64,000 nt of DNA from the NCBI GenBank assembly GCA_002070505.1, contig MWDJ01000012.1:1-64000 (forward strand), given 5' to 3'. This DNA comes from Bacteroidetes bacterium ADurb.Bin145. Its GTDB lineage: Bacteria > Bacteroidota > Bacteroidia > Bacteroidales > VadinHA17. This document shows positions 26,655-35,817 of the stretch, in pieces. The notes under the pieces were generated by a model, which was given only the letters and a program-made list of their open reading frames with translations, did not search any database and was not told where the DNA came from. Position 1 is the first letter of the stretch, and each line of letters starts with the position of its first letter. Position numbers and translations under genes: made by a program.

Positions 26655-27455
26655 CTAAACCCAGATATCTGCTTTTTTCAGGTTAATCTCTCTCTCGAAG
26701 AACATCCTGGCTATTTTTTCGAAATAAGGAGTATAATCAGATACAAAGAAGCGGTCGTTCACATGATCCGTATCGTTCAGAAGGTCATTTTTCTCAAGGG
26801 TGTTCTTCAATATCTGTGAAACCTGTCTTGCAGAATCAATTACTTCAATTCCGAAATTAAATATCCTGCTTATCTGGTTCTTGATAATCGGATAATGAGT
26901 GCATCCAAGTATAAGGGCCTGGATTCCTGTAAGCGATTTATCAGACAGATAAGCTCTGAGGATGGCATTACTGATATCATCAAAAATAAAACCCTCTTCA
27001 ATCATGGGTACCAGCAGGGGTGTGGCCATTGATATGACTTCAGTACCCGGTGATTTTTCAGCTATCTTGGTCTTATAGGTCCCTGAGCTTATCGTTCTCT
27101 TTGTCCCGATAACACCTATCTTGTTGAATTTCCTGGTTCCAAGATAATCCACGACAGGGTCGATGACGTCGATAAGGATCACCCTGTTCTCAAACTCTTT
27201 CTTTAATGTATCAAAAGCTGAAGATGAAGCCGAATTACAGGCTACGAGGACAACCTTAGAATTTTGTTCGAGCAGAAATTCAGTTATCCGCCGGGAATAT
27301 GACCTGATAGACTCTGCTGATTTATCCCCATAAGGGAGATGAGCAGTATCGCCGAAATATACAAGGCTCTCGCCCGGGAGCAGCTGCTTGACTGCATGAG
27401 CAACTGTGAGTCCTCCTACACCTGAATCAAAAATGCCTATCGGCCGGTCTTTCAC
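26655..27455 (-). CDS. murI: Glutamate racemase
   Basis: Makes D-glutamate for peptidoglycan. Motifs: RPIGIFDSGVGGLTV (catalytic Asp/Ser region), YFGDTAHLPYGDKS, ACNSASS (first catalytic Cys) and ILGCTHYPI (second catalytic Cys and His). I place the start at the GTG at 27455. The longer reading from the ATG at 27482 adds MVIFLIFF, which is simply the translation of the U tract of the upstream terminator hairpin (27475-27504), and known racemases begin with KDRPIGIFDSG-like residues. Confidence 0.92.
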   Translation of the reverse strand: MKDRPIGIFDSGVGGLTVAHAVKQLLPGESLVYFGDTAHLPYGDKSAESIRSYSRRITEFLLEQNSKVVLVACNSASSSAFDTLKKEFENRVILIDVIDPVVDYLGTRKFNKIGVIGTKRTISSGTYKTKIAEKSPGTEVISMATPLLVPMIEEGFIFDDISNAILRAYLSDKSLTGIQALILGCTHYPIIKNQISRIFNFGIEVIDSARQVSQILKNTLEKNDLLNDTDHVNDRFFVSDYTPYFEKIARMFFEREINLKKADIWV

Positions 27456-27461
27456 TTTAAA

Positions 27462-27504
27462 AAAGATTAAAAAAATGACCATCAGCCCTTTGGCAGATGG
27501 TCAT
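27462..27504 (-). terminator. Intrinsic terminator after ompH
   Basis: Perfect 9-bp stem (ATGACCATC at 27475-27483 with GATGGTCAT at 27496-27504) around a 12-base loop, followed on the minus strand by a T-rich tail reading down to about 27462. It lies 19 bp after the stop of the second ompH gene. It covers the apparent ATG of murI, which argues that murI begins at the GTG downstream and is not simply read through. Confidence 0.85.
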
Positions 27505-27522
27505 ACATATTTTATGCAATAA

Positions 27523-28035
27523 TTATTTCAGCCCAAGTTTTGCCCTTGCGAGAGGCATAACATTGGTGCTTTTGGTTTCATCGTAAAACACAAGTCCGCC
27601 TTTTGCTATATCAAAAATATAAACAAAACCATTCTCCTTTCCCAGATCTTTAAGAGCTTTATCTACCTTTGCATAGATAGGCTGCAATAGTTCAATCTGC
27701 CTGTTCTGAAACTGAGACTGAGCATTCGTCTGGAAGTCCTGGATCCTTCTGTTAAGATCGACCAGCTCCTGTTCCTTGGTCTGCCTTACCAAATCAGTAT
27801 AGTTCTTGCTCTCCTTGTTATAAGTTTCGCTCTTATTATTCAATTCAACGGACATCAGTTCAAGAGTATTCATAAGCTCTTTCTGCAGCTTTTCAAGCTT
27901 GACATTTGCTGAATCAAATTCCGGCATAGCCTGAATCAGCTCATCACTATTGATATGTCCGAATTTTAAAGTCTGTGCTTCGGCAGTAAATGCCGCTAAT
28001 ATGATAATGGAAAATAACCCTAATATCCTTTTCAT
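27523..28035 (-). CDS. OmpH/Skp-family periplasmic chaperone (second copy)
   Basis: A 170-residue Skp-like chaperone with a cleavable signal peptide (about residues 1-20, ending AEAQ). The mature start LKFGHINSDELIQAMPEFD, the long alpha-helical arm (about 40-120) and the C-terminal strand (FVYIFDIAKGGLVFYD) are typical. Skp-type trimers carry unfolded outer-membrane proteins to BamA, encoded upstream. It ends at a strong terminator, so it closes the bamA-ompH-ompH transcription unit. A TATTTTTG box at 28058-28065 (minus strand) may give it an extra promoter. Confidence 0.9.
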   Translation of the reverse strand: MKRILGLFSIIILAAFTAEAQTLKFGHINSDELIQAMPEFDSANVKLEKLQKELMNTLELMSVELNNKSETYNKESKNYTDLVRQTKEQELVDLNRRIQDFQTNAQSQFQNRQIELLQPIYAKVDKALKDLGKENGFVYIFDIAKGGLVFYDETKSTNVMPLARAKLGLK

Positions 28036-28070
28036 TTCTATATTATTATAATTTTTGCAAAAATAGTCAT

Positions 28071-28583
28071 TTAATTTTTATAACCTAATTTTTCAAGTAT
28101 CTGATCGCTTATATCAAATTTCGGATTTGCGAAGAGAACATTGCCTCCTGCGGCCGAGTCGAAAATAACCGCATAGCTTCCTTCGACTGCTATATCTTTT
28201 ATGGCTTTCAATATCTCGTCCTGGATCGGTTTTACAAGTTCTTCTCTCTTTTTAAAGAGTTCCCCTTCCATCCCGAAATACTTATTCTGAAGATCTTTCA
28301 TCTCCTTTTCCTTATTTATGATCGCTTCCTCACGCTTTGTCTTCATTTCCTGAGAGAGAAGCGGAGCTTCATTCTGGTAGGCTTTGTACATTTTTTCGAC
28401 AACAGCATATCCGTCAGCCACTTCCTTTTCCCATTGCTGTGAAAGTTTATCAAGCTGTTCCTGAGCTGTCGTAAAAGCCGGGATGTTCTTTCTGATATAC
28501 TCAGTATCAACAAACCCATACTTCTGTCCTGAAGCAAATGCTGTAGACAGTATCAATATTCCTATAATAATCGATTTTTTCAT
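28071..28583 (-). CDS. OmpH/Skp-family periplasmic chaperone (first copy)
   Basis: Skp-like protein of 170 residues, same length as its neighbour. Signal peptide about 1-19 (ILSTAFASGQ); the mature form begins KYGFVDTEYIRKNIPAF, followed by a charged helical arm and a C-terminal SYAVIFDSAAGGNVLFA strand. It lies 17 bp after bamA. Two tandem ompH copies after bamA is the usual Bacteroidota arrangement and implies linked supply of barrel precursors and the insertion machine. Confidence 0.9.
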   Translation of the reverse strand: MKKSIIIGILILSTAFASGQKYGFVDTEYIRKNIPAFTTAQEQLDKLSQQWEKEVADGYAVVEKMYKAYQNEAPLLSQEMKTKREEAIINKEKEMKDLQNKYFGMEGELFKKREELVKPIQDEILKAIKDIAVEGSYAVIFDSAAGGNVLFANPKFDISDQILEKLGYKN

Positions 28584-28600
28584 GACTCAATTTTTAACTT

Positions 28601-31114
28601 TTAAAACTGCTGACCTATAACAAAATGAAATTGTGATTTATTTGCGTCTTTTGCACCAGTCGGTACTTCATCGAATCCATAGCCCCAGTCAACTCCAAGC
28701 AGTCCAAACATCGGGAGATTTGCCCTCAGTCCTATTCCTGCTGCCCTGTTCATTCTGAATGGATTGTAATCTTTTAGTTTGTTCCATGCCCTTCCTGCCT
28801 CAAGAAAAGCCAGTCCATAAATAGTAGCCTGATTATTAAGTGAAACAGGATATCTCAGTTCAAACGTGAGTTTTGAATAAACGTTCCCTGAGGGAGCGCC
28901 TGATTTGGTGTCTGTCGGGGTGAGCGATCCGTTCGTGTAGCCTCTCAGTGCAATTATCTCCCTTCCGTAGAAGCTGTATCCTGTCATCCCGTCGCCGCCA
29001 ACGTAAAAGTTCTCAAATGGTGAAGGTCCGATATCATTATTATAATGCCCCAGATAACCAAAAGCAAAGCGGGCGCTCAGGATGAGTTTATCGTTTCGTG
29101 TCATCGGGAAATAGCTTTCCGATTTAAATACCCATTTGTGGAACTCGATCCATCTGTATTTTACCTCATCAGGCACTCCGATCATTTTCTTTCCGCTAAT
29201 AGCAGAATAGGGAGGTGTTATCTGAAGAGACAATGTGAATGATGATCCGCTTCTCGGATAGATGAGATTAGGTCCGACAGAATATCTTGAAAGTCTTCCG
29301 GTAACACTGAAAAGATTAGATTCGCCTGATTCAAAAAGGAATTGATAATAATTGTATTTATTCAGATTATATCGCTGGTAATTAAGTTCACCGTATATCG
29401 AAAAATAATCATCGGGCCACTGGAGTCTTTTGCCTAAGCCTATTGATGCCCCGCTGATTATCATAGATTGATAATCTTCAGAACTCTTCTTTCTGCCGTT
29501 GGTCATCAGCGATCTGTACATGGAAATGGAGAAGGAATTTGGTTTCTTACCACCCAGCCAGGGTTCACTGAATGAGAGATTGTAAGACTGGTAATACCTG
29601 CCGTTTGACTGGGCCCTGATACTCAGAGACTGGCCGTCGCCGGAAGGATATGGTCTCCATTCTTTCCAGTCAAAGAAATTGCGCATCGCAAAATTATTGA
29701 ACCTCACACCTATAGTACCAACCATCATCCCTGCTCCCCAACCTCCGGAGATCTCAAACTGGTCGTTTGCCTTCTCCTCGAGTTTGTAAAGCAGATCCAC
29801 GTTACCTGTAGTAACATCGGATAATGGAGTGGGATTGATTTTTTCCGGATCAAAATGCCCCAGTACACCAAGCTGACGAATCGATCTTATTATTTTTTCC
29901 TTGCTGAACAGATCCCCGGGAAGGGTGTAGAGTTCACGGCGGGCAACATGCTCGTTTGTCCGGGTATTCCCGCTTATAAGGATATCATTTATATATGCCT
30001 GGTCTCCTTCATATATCCGTATCTGCAGATCAATTGAATCATTTTCAATTTTGGCTTCAACCGGATTAAGCTGTGAAGAAAGATAACCATAATCAAGATA
30101 GAGATTACTAACAGCATCCTCTGCACCACCGCTACCCTTCAGCCTGTCAAGAATAAGAGACTGGTTGTATACAGAGCCTTTTTTTACATTGAAGACCCTG
30201 TCGAGATCTTCTTTCCTGTAAACGCTGTTCCCTACCCACTCTACATTCCTGAGGAAATACTGATCACCTTCATCGACTCTTATCTGCAGACCTACCCTGT
30301 CTTCGGATATTTTGTAGATGGAATCGGATATGATCTCAAAATCCCTGAATCCGTTATCATTATAAAAAGTGATCAGTTTTTGTTTATCATCATCGAACTT
30401 CTCGCTTATGAATTTCGATGCTTTAAAGAAGTTTAGATTTTTCTTTTTCGTATCCTTCATCTGCCTTCGCAGCTTTTTTTCGTCGAAATATTCATTCCCG
30501 ACGAAAGTGATCTCCCCTATCCTGACTTTCTCCTTTTTGTCGACATTAATTGTAAGGATCACATTATTAGGCTGATTAGGATCGTCTTTCTGGACAAATT
30601 CCACAGTTGTATTAAGGAATCCCTTTTCAATAAAATGGTCCAGAATTATTTTTTTGGTGTTTTCAATGACGTATGAGGTGATCTGAGAACCTATCGGCAT
30701 ATTTATTTTTTCAGTTATATCCTGGGATTCAGAATCCTTCATACCGTTAAACCGCAATGATGATAAGCGCGGGCGTTCCTGAAGGTAAATATTAATAAAT
30801 GCTGTATCGGCTTTCAGACTGTCGATTGTAATCCTTACATCAGAGAATAGCCCCTGTTGCCAGAGCTTCTGTGCAGCATCCTTGATCTCCTGCCCGGGAA
30901 TATCTATTTCCTGTCCCTTTTTAAGACCTGACAGTCCGACAAGGGCATTCATGTCAAGGAATCTGATGCCGGAAATCGTAACGCCTCCTACAATATAATT
31001 GTTGGAATTTGAATAATCATAGATCTGTTCTTTCTCCTGCGAAAACAACGCAATGCTCATCGTGATCAGAAAAAGCCCCCATACAGCCTTTTTAAAATTT
31101 CTCCTCCTCTTCAT
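28601..31114 (-). CDS. bamA: Outer-membrane protein assembly factor BamA
   Basis: Central beta-barrel insertase of the outer membrane. The start is taken at the ATG at 31114 (MKRRRNFKKAVWGLFLITMSIALFSQ, a signal peptide); the longer reading runs back into uppS. About 837 residues: POTRA repeats from about 35 to 440 (for example VGEITFVGNEYFDEKKLR, INDILISGNTRTNEHVARRELYTLPGDLF) and a C-terminal 16-strand barrel. It ends with phenylalanine (FVIGQQF), the typical final residue of outer-membrane barrels. It sits between uppS and two ompH genes. Confidence 0.94.
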   Translation of the reverse strand: MKRRRNFKKAVWGLFLITMSIALFSQEKEQIYDYSNSNNYIVGGVTISGIRFLDMNALVGLSGLKKGQEIDIPGQEIKDAAQKLWQQGLFSDVRITIDSLKADTAFINIYLQERPRLSSLRFNGMKDSESQDITEKINMPIGSQITSYVIENTKKIILDHFIEKGFLNTTVEFVQKDDPNQPNNVILTINVDKKEKVRIGEITFVGNEYFDEKKLRRQMKDTKKKNLNFFKASKFISEKFDDDKQKLITFYNDNGFRDFEIISDSIYKISEDRVGLQIRVDEGDQYFLRNVEWVGNSVYRKEDLDRVFNVKKGSVYNQSLILDRLKGSGGAEDAVSNLYLDYGYLSSQLNPVEAKIENDSIDLQIRIYEGDQAYINDILISGNTRTNEHVARRELYTLPGDLFSKEKIIRSIRQLGVLGHFDPEKINPTPLSDVTTGNVDLLYKLEEKANDQFEISGGWGAGMMVGTIGVRFNNFAMRNFFDWKEWRPYPSGDGQSLSIRAQSNGRYYQSYNLSFSEPWLGGKKPNSFSISMYRSLMTNGRKKSSEDYQSMIISGASIGLGKRLQWPDDYFSIYGELNYQRYNLNKYNYYQFLFESGESNLFSVTGRLSRYSVGPNLIYPRSGSSFTLSLQITPPYSAISGKKMIGVPDEVKYRWIEFHKWVFKSESYFPMTRNDKLILSARFAFGYLGHYNNDIGPSPFENFYVGGDGMTGYSFYGREIIALRGYTNGSLTPTDTKSGAPSGNVYSKLTFELRYPVSLNNQATIYGLAFLEAGRAWNKLKDYNPFRMNRAAGIGLRANLPMFGLLGVDWGYGFDEVPTGAKDANKSQFHFVIGQQF

Positions 31115-31118
31115 AAAG

Positions 31119-31865
31119 TCATTTTTCCGATATCTGTTCGCTTGTTTTTCCAAATCTTCTCTCCCTTTTCTGGAAGTCAATTAAAGCACCATAAAAATCC
31201 TCCTTACCAAAATCAGGCCAAAGTACTTCAGTGAAATAAAATTCTGTGTAAGCACACTGCCACAAAAGGAAATTACTAATCCTTCTTTCTCCGCTTGTTC
31301 TTATCATAAGATCCGGATCAGGTAAATCTGCAGTGCAAAGATATTTCTCAAACAGAGCATCATTTAAAGATTCCGGATCCAGCTTACCATCCTTCACTGC
31401 AGCAGCTATGTTTCTTGCAGCCCTTAGTATTTCCCATCTTGAACTGTAGCTTAACGCAACTGTGAGCCTGAGTCCGGTAGAAACCGAAGTGATATCAATT
31501 GTATCGAACAACCTCTCCCGTACATCTTTGTCAAGCCGGTCAAGATCCCCGATTGCAGTGAGCTTAATATTGTTTTTTAAAAGTGTTTCGGTTTCATCAT
31601 TCAGCGATTGCACCATAATTCCCATCAGTGCAGCCACCTCGTCGTCGGGACGTTCCCAGTTCTCTGTTGAAAATGCGTAAAGAGTGAGGTATTTTAAACC
31701 AATTTCTGCTGCGGCCTCGATCACTTTCCTGACAGACTCAACACCCTGATGATGTCCGAATATCCTGCTCTTGCCATGATGAATGGCCCACCTTCCGTTC
31801 CCGTCCATAATAATCGCTACATGGGCCGGCAGCTTTGATAGATTAATTTCCTGTCGCAATGACAT
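31119..31865 (-). CDS. uppS: Isoprenyl transferase (undecaprenyl diphosphate synthase)
   Basis: Cis-prenyltransferase that makes the C55 lipid carrier for peptidoglycan and other envelope sugars. Motifs: HVAIIMDGNGRWA (catalytic Asp), GHHQGVESVR, LTLYAFSTENWERP, and the C-terminal DLMIRTSGERRISNFLLWQ with YTEFYFTEVLWPDF. 248 residues, normal length. bamA starts 4 bp after the stop, so lipid-carrier and barrel-assembly genes are co-transcribed, as usual in the phylum. Confidence 0.95.
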   Translation of the reverse strand: MSLRQEINLSKLPAHVAIIMDGNGRWAIHHGKSRIFGHHQGVESVRKVIEAAAEIGLKYLTLYAFSTENWERPDDEVAALMGIMVQSLNDETETLLKNNIKLTAIGDLDRLDKDVRERLFDTIDITSVSTGLRLTVALSYSSRWEILRAARNIAAAVKDGKLDPESLNDALFEKYLCTADLPDPDLMIRTSGERRISNFLLWQCAYTEFYFTEVLWPDFGKEDFYGALIDFQKRERRFGKTSEQISEK

Positions 31866-31868
31866 AAT

Positions 31869-32546
31869 TCAACGTTTTCTCTTACCATCAACATCATTAT
31901 AGGCCGGGCATCCGGTCATCTTACTGTAGATCTTCCATGTAAATGCAACACCTATCAGCGAGTACCAGTCATTATTATGGATCCATCCATAATCTGCCGG
32001 AGCTATCTTGTCGTTAAGGCCGTCAAAGTTATCATAAAAAGATTTACGAAAACCATATTCGACCTCCAGACCCATATTTTTATGAATATTTGCCTTAAAA
32101 CCAATTGAAAATGGAATTACCGGTTCAAAGGACTGATATTCGGCATTAAAAAAAGCAATTGCTCCACCGGCAGCTATATAAGGAGTAAAATCCCACAGTT
32201 TGCCCTGTGTTGTATATGGCAGAAAGTTAAATTCGAACTGGACTGCGAATTCACCAATTGAGCCTGAGAAAGATTCATTTCTGTTTTGCTGAAAGCTGTT
32301 GTTGAAATCGAGATCACTGGCTCTTATACCTCCGTAAAACAGATTGGCGCGCAAAGCCTGCCGGGGATGCAGGTTGTAACGGTAAAAGATACCTCCGGCC
32401 GGCATGGGTGAGTACAGGAGTCTTCCCGGATTGATATCTCCAAGGTAAGAGGATACACCGCCAAATATGCCATAATCAGCACTAGGCTGTCCCGCAGCTG
32501 TAAGGTAAACAATTATAAAAAAGAAGATCCAAGGTATTCTTTTCAT
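31869..32546 (-). CDS. DUF6089-type outer-membrane beta-barrel protein
   Basis: A 225-residue exported barrel-like protein: signal peptide (about 1-20, LTAAGQ), then DYGIFGGVSSYLGDINP and alternating amphipathic strands. This YGxxxGxSxYxGD start and the gene position between nadK and uppS match the small outer-membrane proteins annotated DUF6089 in Bacteroidota. No catalytic residues are visible. It starts 21 bp after a second protein of the same kind, and its stop is 3 bp before the uppS start. Function unknown, perhaps envelope structure. Confidence 0.8.
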   Translation of the reverse strand: MKRIPWIFFFIIVYLTAAGQPSADYGIFGGVSSYLGDINPGRLLYSPMPAGGIFYRYNLHPRQALRANLFYGGIRASDLDFNNSFQQNRNESFSGSIGEFAVQFEFNFLPYTTQGKLWDFTPYIAAGGAIAFFNAEYQSFEPVIPFSIGFKANIHKNMGLEVEYGFRKSFYDNFDGLNDKIAPADYGWIHNNDWYSLIGVAFTWKIYSKMTGCPAYNDVDGKRKR

Positions 32547-32567
32547 TAAAATATATCCCGTTCATTA

Positions 32568-33317
32568 TCATCTGAATGACGGCCATCCGTGAGGACCCGT
32601 CTTCAATTTGTAAGCGATTGTGAAGTTCAAAAAATAATAAACGTCATTTGCCTTGGAAAATTGTGGGGAAGAATAACCGTCGATATAATCAGAGAATGCA
32701 TACCGCCCACCCAGTTCAACTCCGAAATTAAGATTTGGATTATATATCAATGTTGCTCCGACACCCCCCGGTATCACAGGAGTGAATCCGCTAACAGGCA
32801 TGTCGCTGGCGAGAAGTGCCTCATTGGGGTCTACATAGAACAGAGCTCCGCCGATACCTGCAAAAGCATAAAAATCAAGAGATCTGAGGATCTGAGAGAA
32901 AAAACTCCTTCTTCCCTTTATGAACAGATAGCTCATTTCTGCCCGGTTCTTTATAAAATAATATTCTCCCAGCAATGCCGGTTCAAAGAGAGAGGTCTTC
33001 GACTGATATTCCCTGTCTTCATTCGATCCGCGTACGTCAGTGGCATTAAACAGGGCATATGTCATGCTGAGCCTGATATTGGCAACCCTGGTGATCCTGT
33101 ATTTGAAGTTACCGTTAATATCAAATCTGGTCTGAAGGTAGGTCAGATCACGGAATCCCAGCAGATTTTTTGTTCTGGAATATCCTCCGACATCTCCGAA
33201 AAAGAATGAAGGACCTGCGGCGGCTGATGCCTCCCATCGTCTCATCCTCCATAACTGGCCTTGTGAAAAGGGAACGGCAAGGCAAAAAAGTAAAATTATT
33301 AATAAGATCCTTTTCAT
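32568..33317 (-). CDS. Outer-membrane beta-barrel protein, paralogue of next gene
   Basis: About 249 residues from the ATG at 33317, which begins the signal peptide (MKRILLIILLFCLAVPFSQGQ). Mature start WEASAAAGPSFFFGDVGGYS, followed by RYRIT-like, ALFNATD and repeated aromatic-rich strands, ends as a barrel. It resembles the following DUF6089-type gene in size and layout, so this is a tandem pair. Likely the first gene of a transcription unit that runs through uppS, bamA and the ompH genes; a TATATTTG box at 33342-33349 on the minus strand supports this. Confidence 0.78.
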   Translation of the reverse strand: MKRILLIILLFCLAVPFSQGQLWRMRRWEASAAAGPSFFFGDVGGYSRTKNLLGFRDLTYLQTRFDINGNFKYRITRVANIRLSMTYALFNATDVRGSNEDREYQSKTSLFEPALLGEYYFIKNRAEMSYLFIKGRRSFFSQILRSLDFYAFAGIGGALFYVDPNEALLASDMPVSGFTPVIPGGVGATLIYNPNLNFGVELGGRYAFSDYIDGYSSPQFSKANDVYYFLNFTIAYKLKTGPHGWPSFR

Positions 33318-33341
33318 GTTAGGCATTTTTGGTTGCTGATA

Positions 33342-33370
33342 CAAATATAATAATCTAAAATTTAGAGTAA
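33342..33370 (-). promoter_or_regulatory. Probable promoter of barrel-uppS-bamA operon
   Basis: Exact -7 box TATATTTG on the minus strand (complement of 33342-33349), about 25 bp before the ATG at 33317. The -33 region is only TTTA-like. An odd-centred palindrome TCTAAAATTTAGA (33354-33366) sits between the boxes and could be an operator, though it could also be chance in AT-rich DNA. Confidence 0.45.
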
Positions 33371-33450
33371 ATAATAATCAGGTATAAAATTACGAGTGAC
33401 ATAAATATTAATATTTTGACAGTTAAAGATCTTCGTTTAAACTAAACTAT

Positions 33451-34329
33451 TCAGTTCCTTTTGTCGATCCCCCACATAAGCCTGTTTCTCAGTGTACTGT
33501 AAAAATCCCTTCCCTTCAGCATTACTGTTTTCAGCTTTATTGAGCTCCCTATTATACTTACCTCCGCGTTTATTGGTAGCTTCCTGAATCTGAAATCACA
33601 TGTTGCTAAAAATTCATTCGTTCGGCCTTCAAGTACCATTCTTAGCCTGCTGCTGCCAGAGAGAACTATTGGTCTTATCGTCAGATTATGCGGGGAGATC
33701 GGCGAAATTATAATACTATCATCTTCCGGTGATAAGATAGGCCCTCCCACGCTAAGATTATAAGCAGTCGATCCAGTGGCTGTCGACACTATCACTCCAT
33801 CGGCCCAGTAAGTGTTCAGGAATTCATCATTGACATAAACATGAATTGTTATCATGCTCATGCTCGATTTCTGAATGGTGATCTCATTGAGAGCCAATGC
33901 AGATTCACCTTCAAACAGATCTTTGGGATGAGATAATTCAAGCATCGACCGATTAACCACTTCGTACTCATTATTTCGAAGCTGATCGACGGATCTTCCT
34001 AAATCCTCGTTCGGGATATTTGCCAGGAATCCCATCCTGCCTGTATTAACACCGGCAACAGGGATTCCAAGATCTTTTATCCTCAGTACTGTTTCAAGAA
34101 ATGTACCGTCTCCGCCAACGCTCAGGATCATCTCCGGCAGATGAGAAAGAGATGAAATGTCCTTAAAGATTTCGATATTACCTTTATATTCAGGAATACT
34201 TACCAATCCCGGTCTCTGATGAAGCTGGATGCCAATGCCTCTTTTGCTGAACTCAGAAATCAGTGTCTGTACCGCATCTCTTGTTTTTGCGTTATTATCT
34301 TTGCTGAAAATAGCAACTCGTTGTAACAT
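33451..34329 (-). CDS. nadK: NAD kinase
   Basis: Phosphorylates NAD to NADP. The GGDGTFLE motif (substrate and ATP site), GVNTGRMGFLANI, ALNEITIQK, the YWADGVIVSTATGSTAYNLSVGGPI segment and SPISPHNLTIRPIVLS are all present. 292 residues, full length. Start at the ATG at 34329, 6 bp after the CBS-protein stop, so they are one transcription unit. This order (CBS, nadK, barrel proteins, uppS, bamA) is typical of Bacteroidota. Confidence 0.95.
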   Translation of the reverse strand: MLQRVAIFSKDNNAKTRDAVQTLISEFSKRGIGIQLHQRPGLVSIPEYKGNIEIFKDISSLSHLPEMILSVGGDGTFLETVLRIKDLGIPVAGVNTGRMGFLANIPNEDLGRSVDQLRNNEYEVVNRSMLELSHPKDLFEGESALALNEITIQKSSMSMITIHVYVNDEFLNTYWADGVIVSTATGSTAYNLSVGGPILSPEDDSIIISPISPHNLTIRPIVLSGSSRLRMVLEGRTNEFLATCDFRFRKLPINAEVSIIGSSIKLKTVMLKGRDFYSTLRNRLMWGIDKRN

Positions 34330-34335
34330 AGCAGG

Positions 34336-35007
34336 CTACATATTAAGATATTTCATCAGCAGGTCAAACCTCTCGGAATAGAAGCGATCAAGCGAATCAT
34401 CAGTAGTGACCCAGGTCTTCACATCATAATTATAGCGTTCAAATGTGCGAATCACCGAAACCAGATCAGTGCTGTTCACTTTAAGGGTTACTTCAAGCTT
34501 AGTGGATTCCACAGGTGAAGTGATATACATACTGAGCACCTTTATATTATTGCTTTCAACTATCTGAGCGATCTGGGAAAGTGAATAATCTCTCTCCGTC
34601 GTTTCGAGAACTATTATTCCTCCAGGTTGTTCCATCGAAGATATTCCCGCAATATGCCGGATCAGATCGGTAGTTGTGATCACTCCCTTATAATGGTTGT
34701 TATTGTCCAGAACGGGTATGACAGTCAGTTTTAGACGCGAAGCAAGACCAATGACTTCAAAAAATTGCTGTTCCGTAGTCACATAAGGCTTCAGCAGTGT
34801 AAGCTCATGATTGCCAATAGGTTCTTCAGGCTGATTCATGTCATAAATATCACTGTCGGATATAAGCCCAAGGAAATCCTGGCTATTAACTATTGGCAAA
34901 TGCGATATCCTGAATATCTCCATCAGGTTCAATGCCGTTTGTCCTGTATCAGATGTTTTGAGAGGAGGAATATTCTGGGATATCAGATCGCCTGCTACCA
35001 TTTTCAT
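34336..35007 (-). CDS. CBS-pair protein with C-terminal ACT-like domain
   Basis: A 223-residue cytoplasmic protein. Two CBS motifs cover about residues 1-125 (GQTALNLMEIFRISHLPIV and RLKLTVIPVLDNNNHYKGVITTTDLIRHI). The rest (about 130-210) has the beta-alpha-beta pattern of an ACT-like domain (GGIIVLETTERDYSLSQIAQIV, KVLSMYI). CBS pairs bind adenine nucleotides, so a sensing role beside nadK is plausible, but no enzyme domain is attached. Divergent from pdxJ across an 87-bp spacer. Confidence 0.82.
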   Translation of the reverse strand: MKMVAGDLISQNIPPLKTSDTGQTALNLMEIFRISHLPIVNSQDFLGLISDSDIYDMNQPEEPIGNHELTLLKPYVTTEQQFFEVIGLASRLKLTVIPVLDNNNHYKGVITTTDLIRHIAGISSMEQPGGIIVLETTERDYSLSQIAQIVESNNIKVLSMYITSPVESTKLEVTLKVNSTDLVSVIRTFERYNYDVKTWVTTDDSLDRFYSERFDLLMKYLNM

Positions 35008-35046
35008 TAATTTTCAACTAAAGTAGTAAAAAAAAGACAGTTCTGC

Positions 35047-35054
35047 TATTTTTG
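35047..35054 (+). promoter_or_regulatory. -7 box for pdxJ
   Basis: TATTTTTG matches the TAnnTTTG consensus and lies 40 bp before the pdxJ start. No clean TTTG is present at -33, so the call rests on one box and position. Confidence 0.4.
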
Positions 35055-35094
35055 TAATCTGAATAGCAATACGTAAAAGTGATCCAGTTATTAT

Positions 35095-35811
35095 ATGACA
35101 AAGCTTAGTGTGAACATAAATAAGATCGCCACCCTTAGAAATGCAAGGGGAGGGAACATACCTAACGTGTTGAATGCAGCAATAAACTGCCAGCTTTATG
35201 GTGCTGATGGTATAACCGTTCATCCGCGCCCTGATGAAAGACATATCAGATATAAAGATGTCCTCGATATAAGACCGATCATAAAGACTGAGTTCAATAT
35301 TGAAGGCAACCCGTCTGACAGTTTCATCGACCTAGTTCTTTCTGTCAGGCCCCACCAGGTTACCCTTGTCCCTGACAGACATGACGCAATAACTTCAAAT
35401 GCAGGATGGGACACCGTAAGGAACAGGATATTCCTAACCGATGTTGTTGCTACTTTTAAGAAAGCCGGGATCAGAACCTCTCTTTTCGTCGACACCAACC
35501 CTGTTAATATTGAAAATGCGGCAGTGACGGGGACAGACAGGATCGAACTGTACACAGAACCTTATGCCTCCGGATTCAGCTTAAATGCTGCTGAAGCAAT
35601 TGAACCTTTCATAAAGGCTGCCGAATTCGCAAGGGAATTAGGGCTGGGCATTAATGCCGGTCATGATCTGAATCTGGATAACCTGAATTATTTTCACAAA
35701 AACATCCCCTGGATACTCGAGGTATCAATAGGACATGCACTTATCTCTGATGCCCTGTACCTTGGACTTGAGAACACAATCCAGATGTACAAGCGTCAAC
35801 TGGCTGACTGA
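35095..35811 (+). CDS. pdxJ: Pyridoxine 5'-phosphate synthase
   Basis: Last step of the DXP-dependent vitamin B6 pathway, joining 1-deoxyxylulose 5-phosphate and 3-amino-2-oxopropyl phosphate. Motifs: [36 protein letters not shown] (catalytic His), the VTLVPD segment, [10 protein letters not shown] and the [11 protein letters not shown] end loop. 238 residues, full length. The alpha/beta hydrolase gene follows after 6 bp and may be co-transcribed. Confidence 0.95.
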   Translation: MTKLSVNINKIATLRNARGGNIPNVLNAAINCQLYGADGITVHPRPDERHIRYKDVLDIRPIIKTEFNIEGNPSDSFIDLVLSVRPHQVTLVPDRHDAITSNAGWDTVRNRIFLTDVVATFKKAGIRTSLFVDTNPVNIENAAVTGTDRIELYTEPYASGFSLNAAEAIEPFIKAAEFARELGLGINAGHDLNLDNLNYFHKNIPWILEVSIGHALISDALYLGLENTIQMYKRQLAD

Positions 35812-35817
35812 AAGCTG

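Noticed and set aside
31115-31180. Longer N-terminus of BamA reaching into uppS
   Set aside because: The signal peptide begins at the ATG at 31114; the extension only translates the uppS 3' end in another frame.
32589-33209. Plus-strand frame of 206 residues opposite the barrel gene
   Set aside because: Antisense shadow; the minus-strand protein has a signal peptide and barrel pattern.
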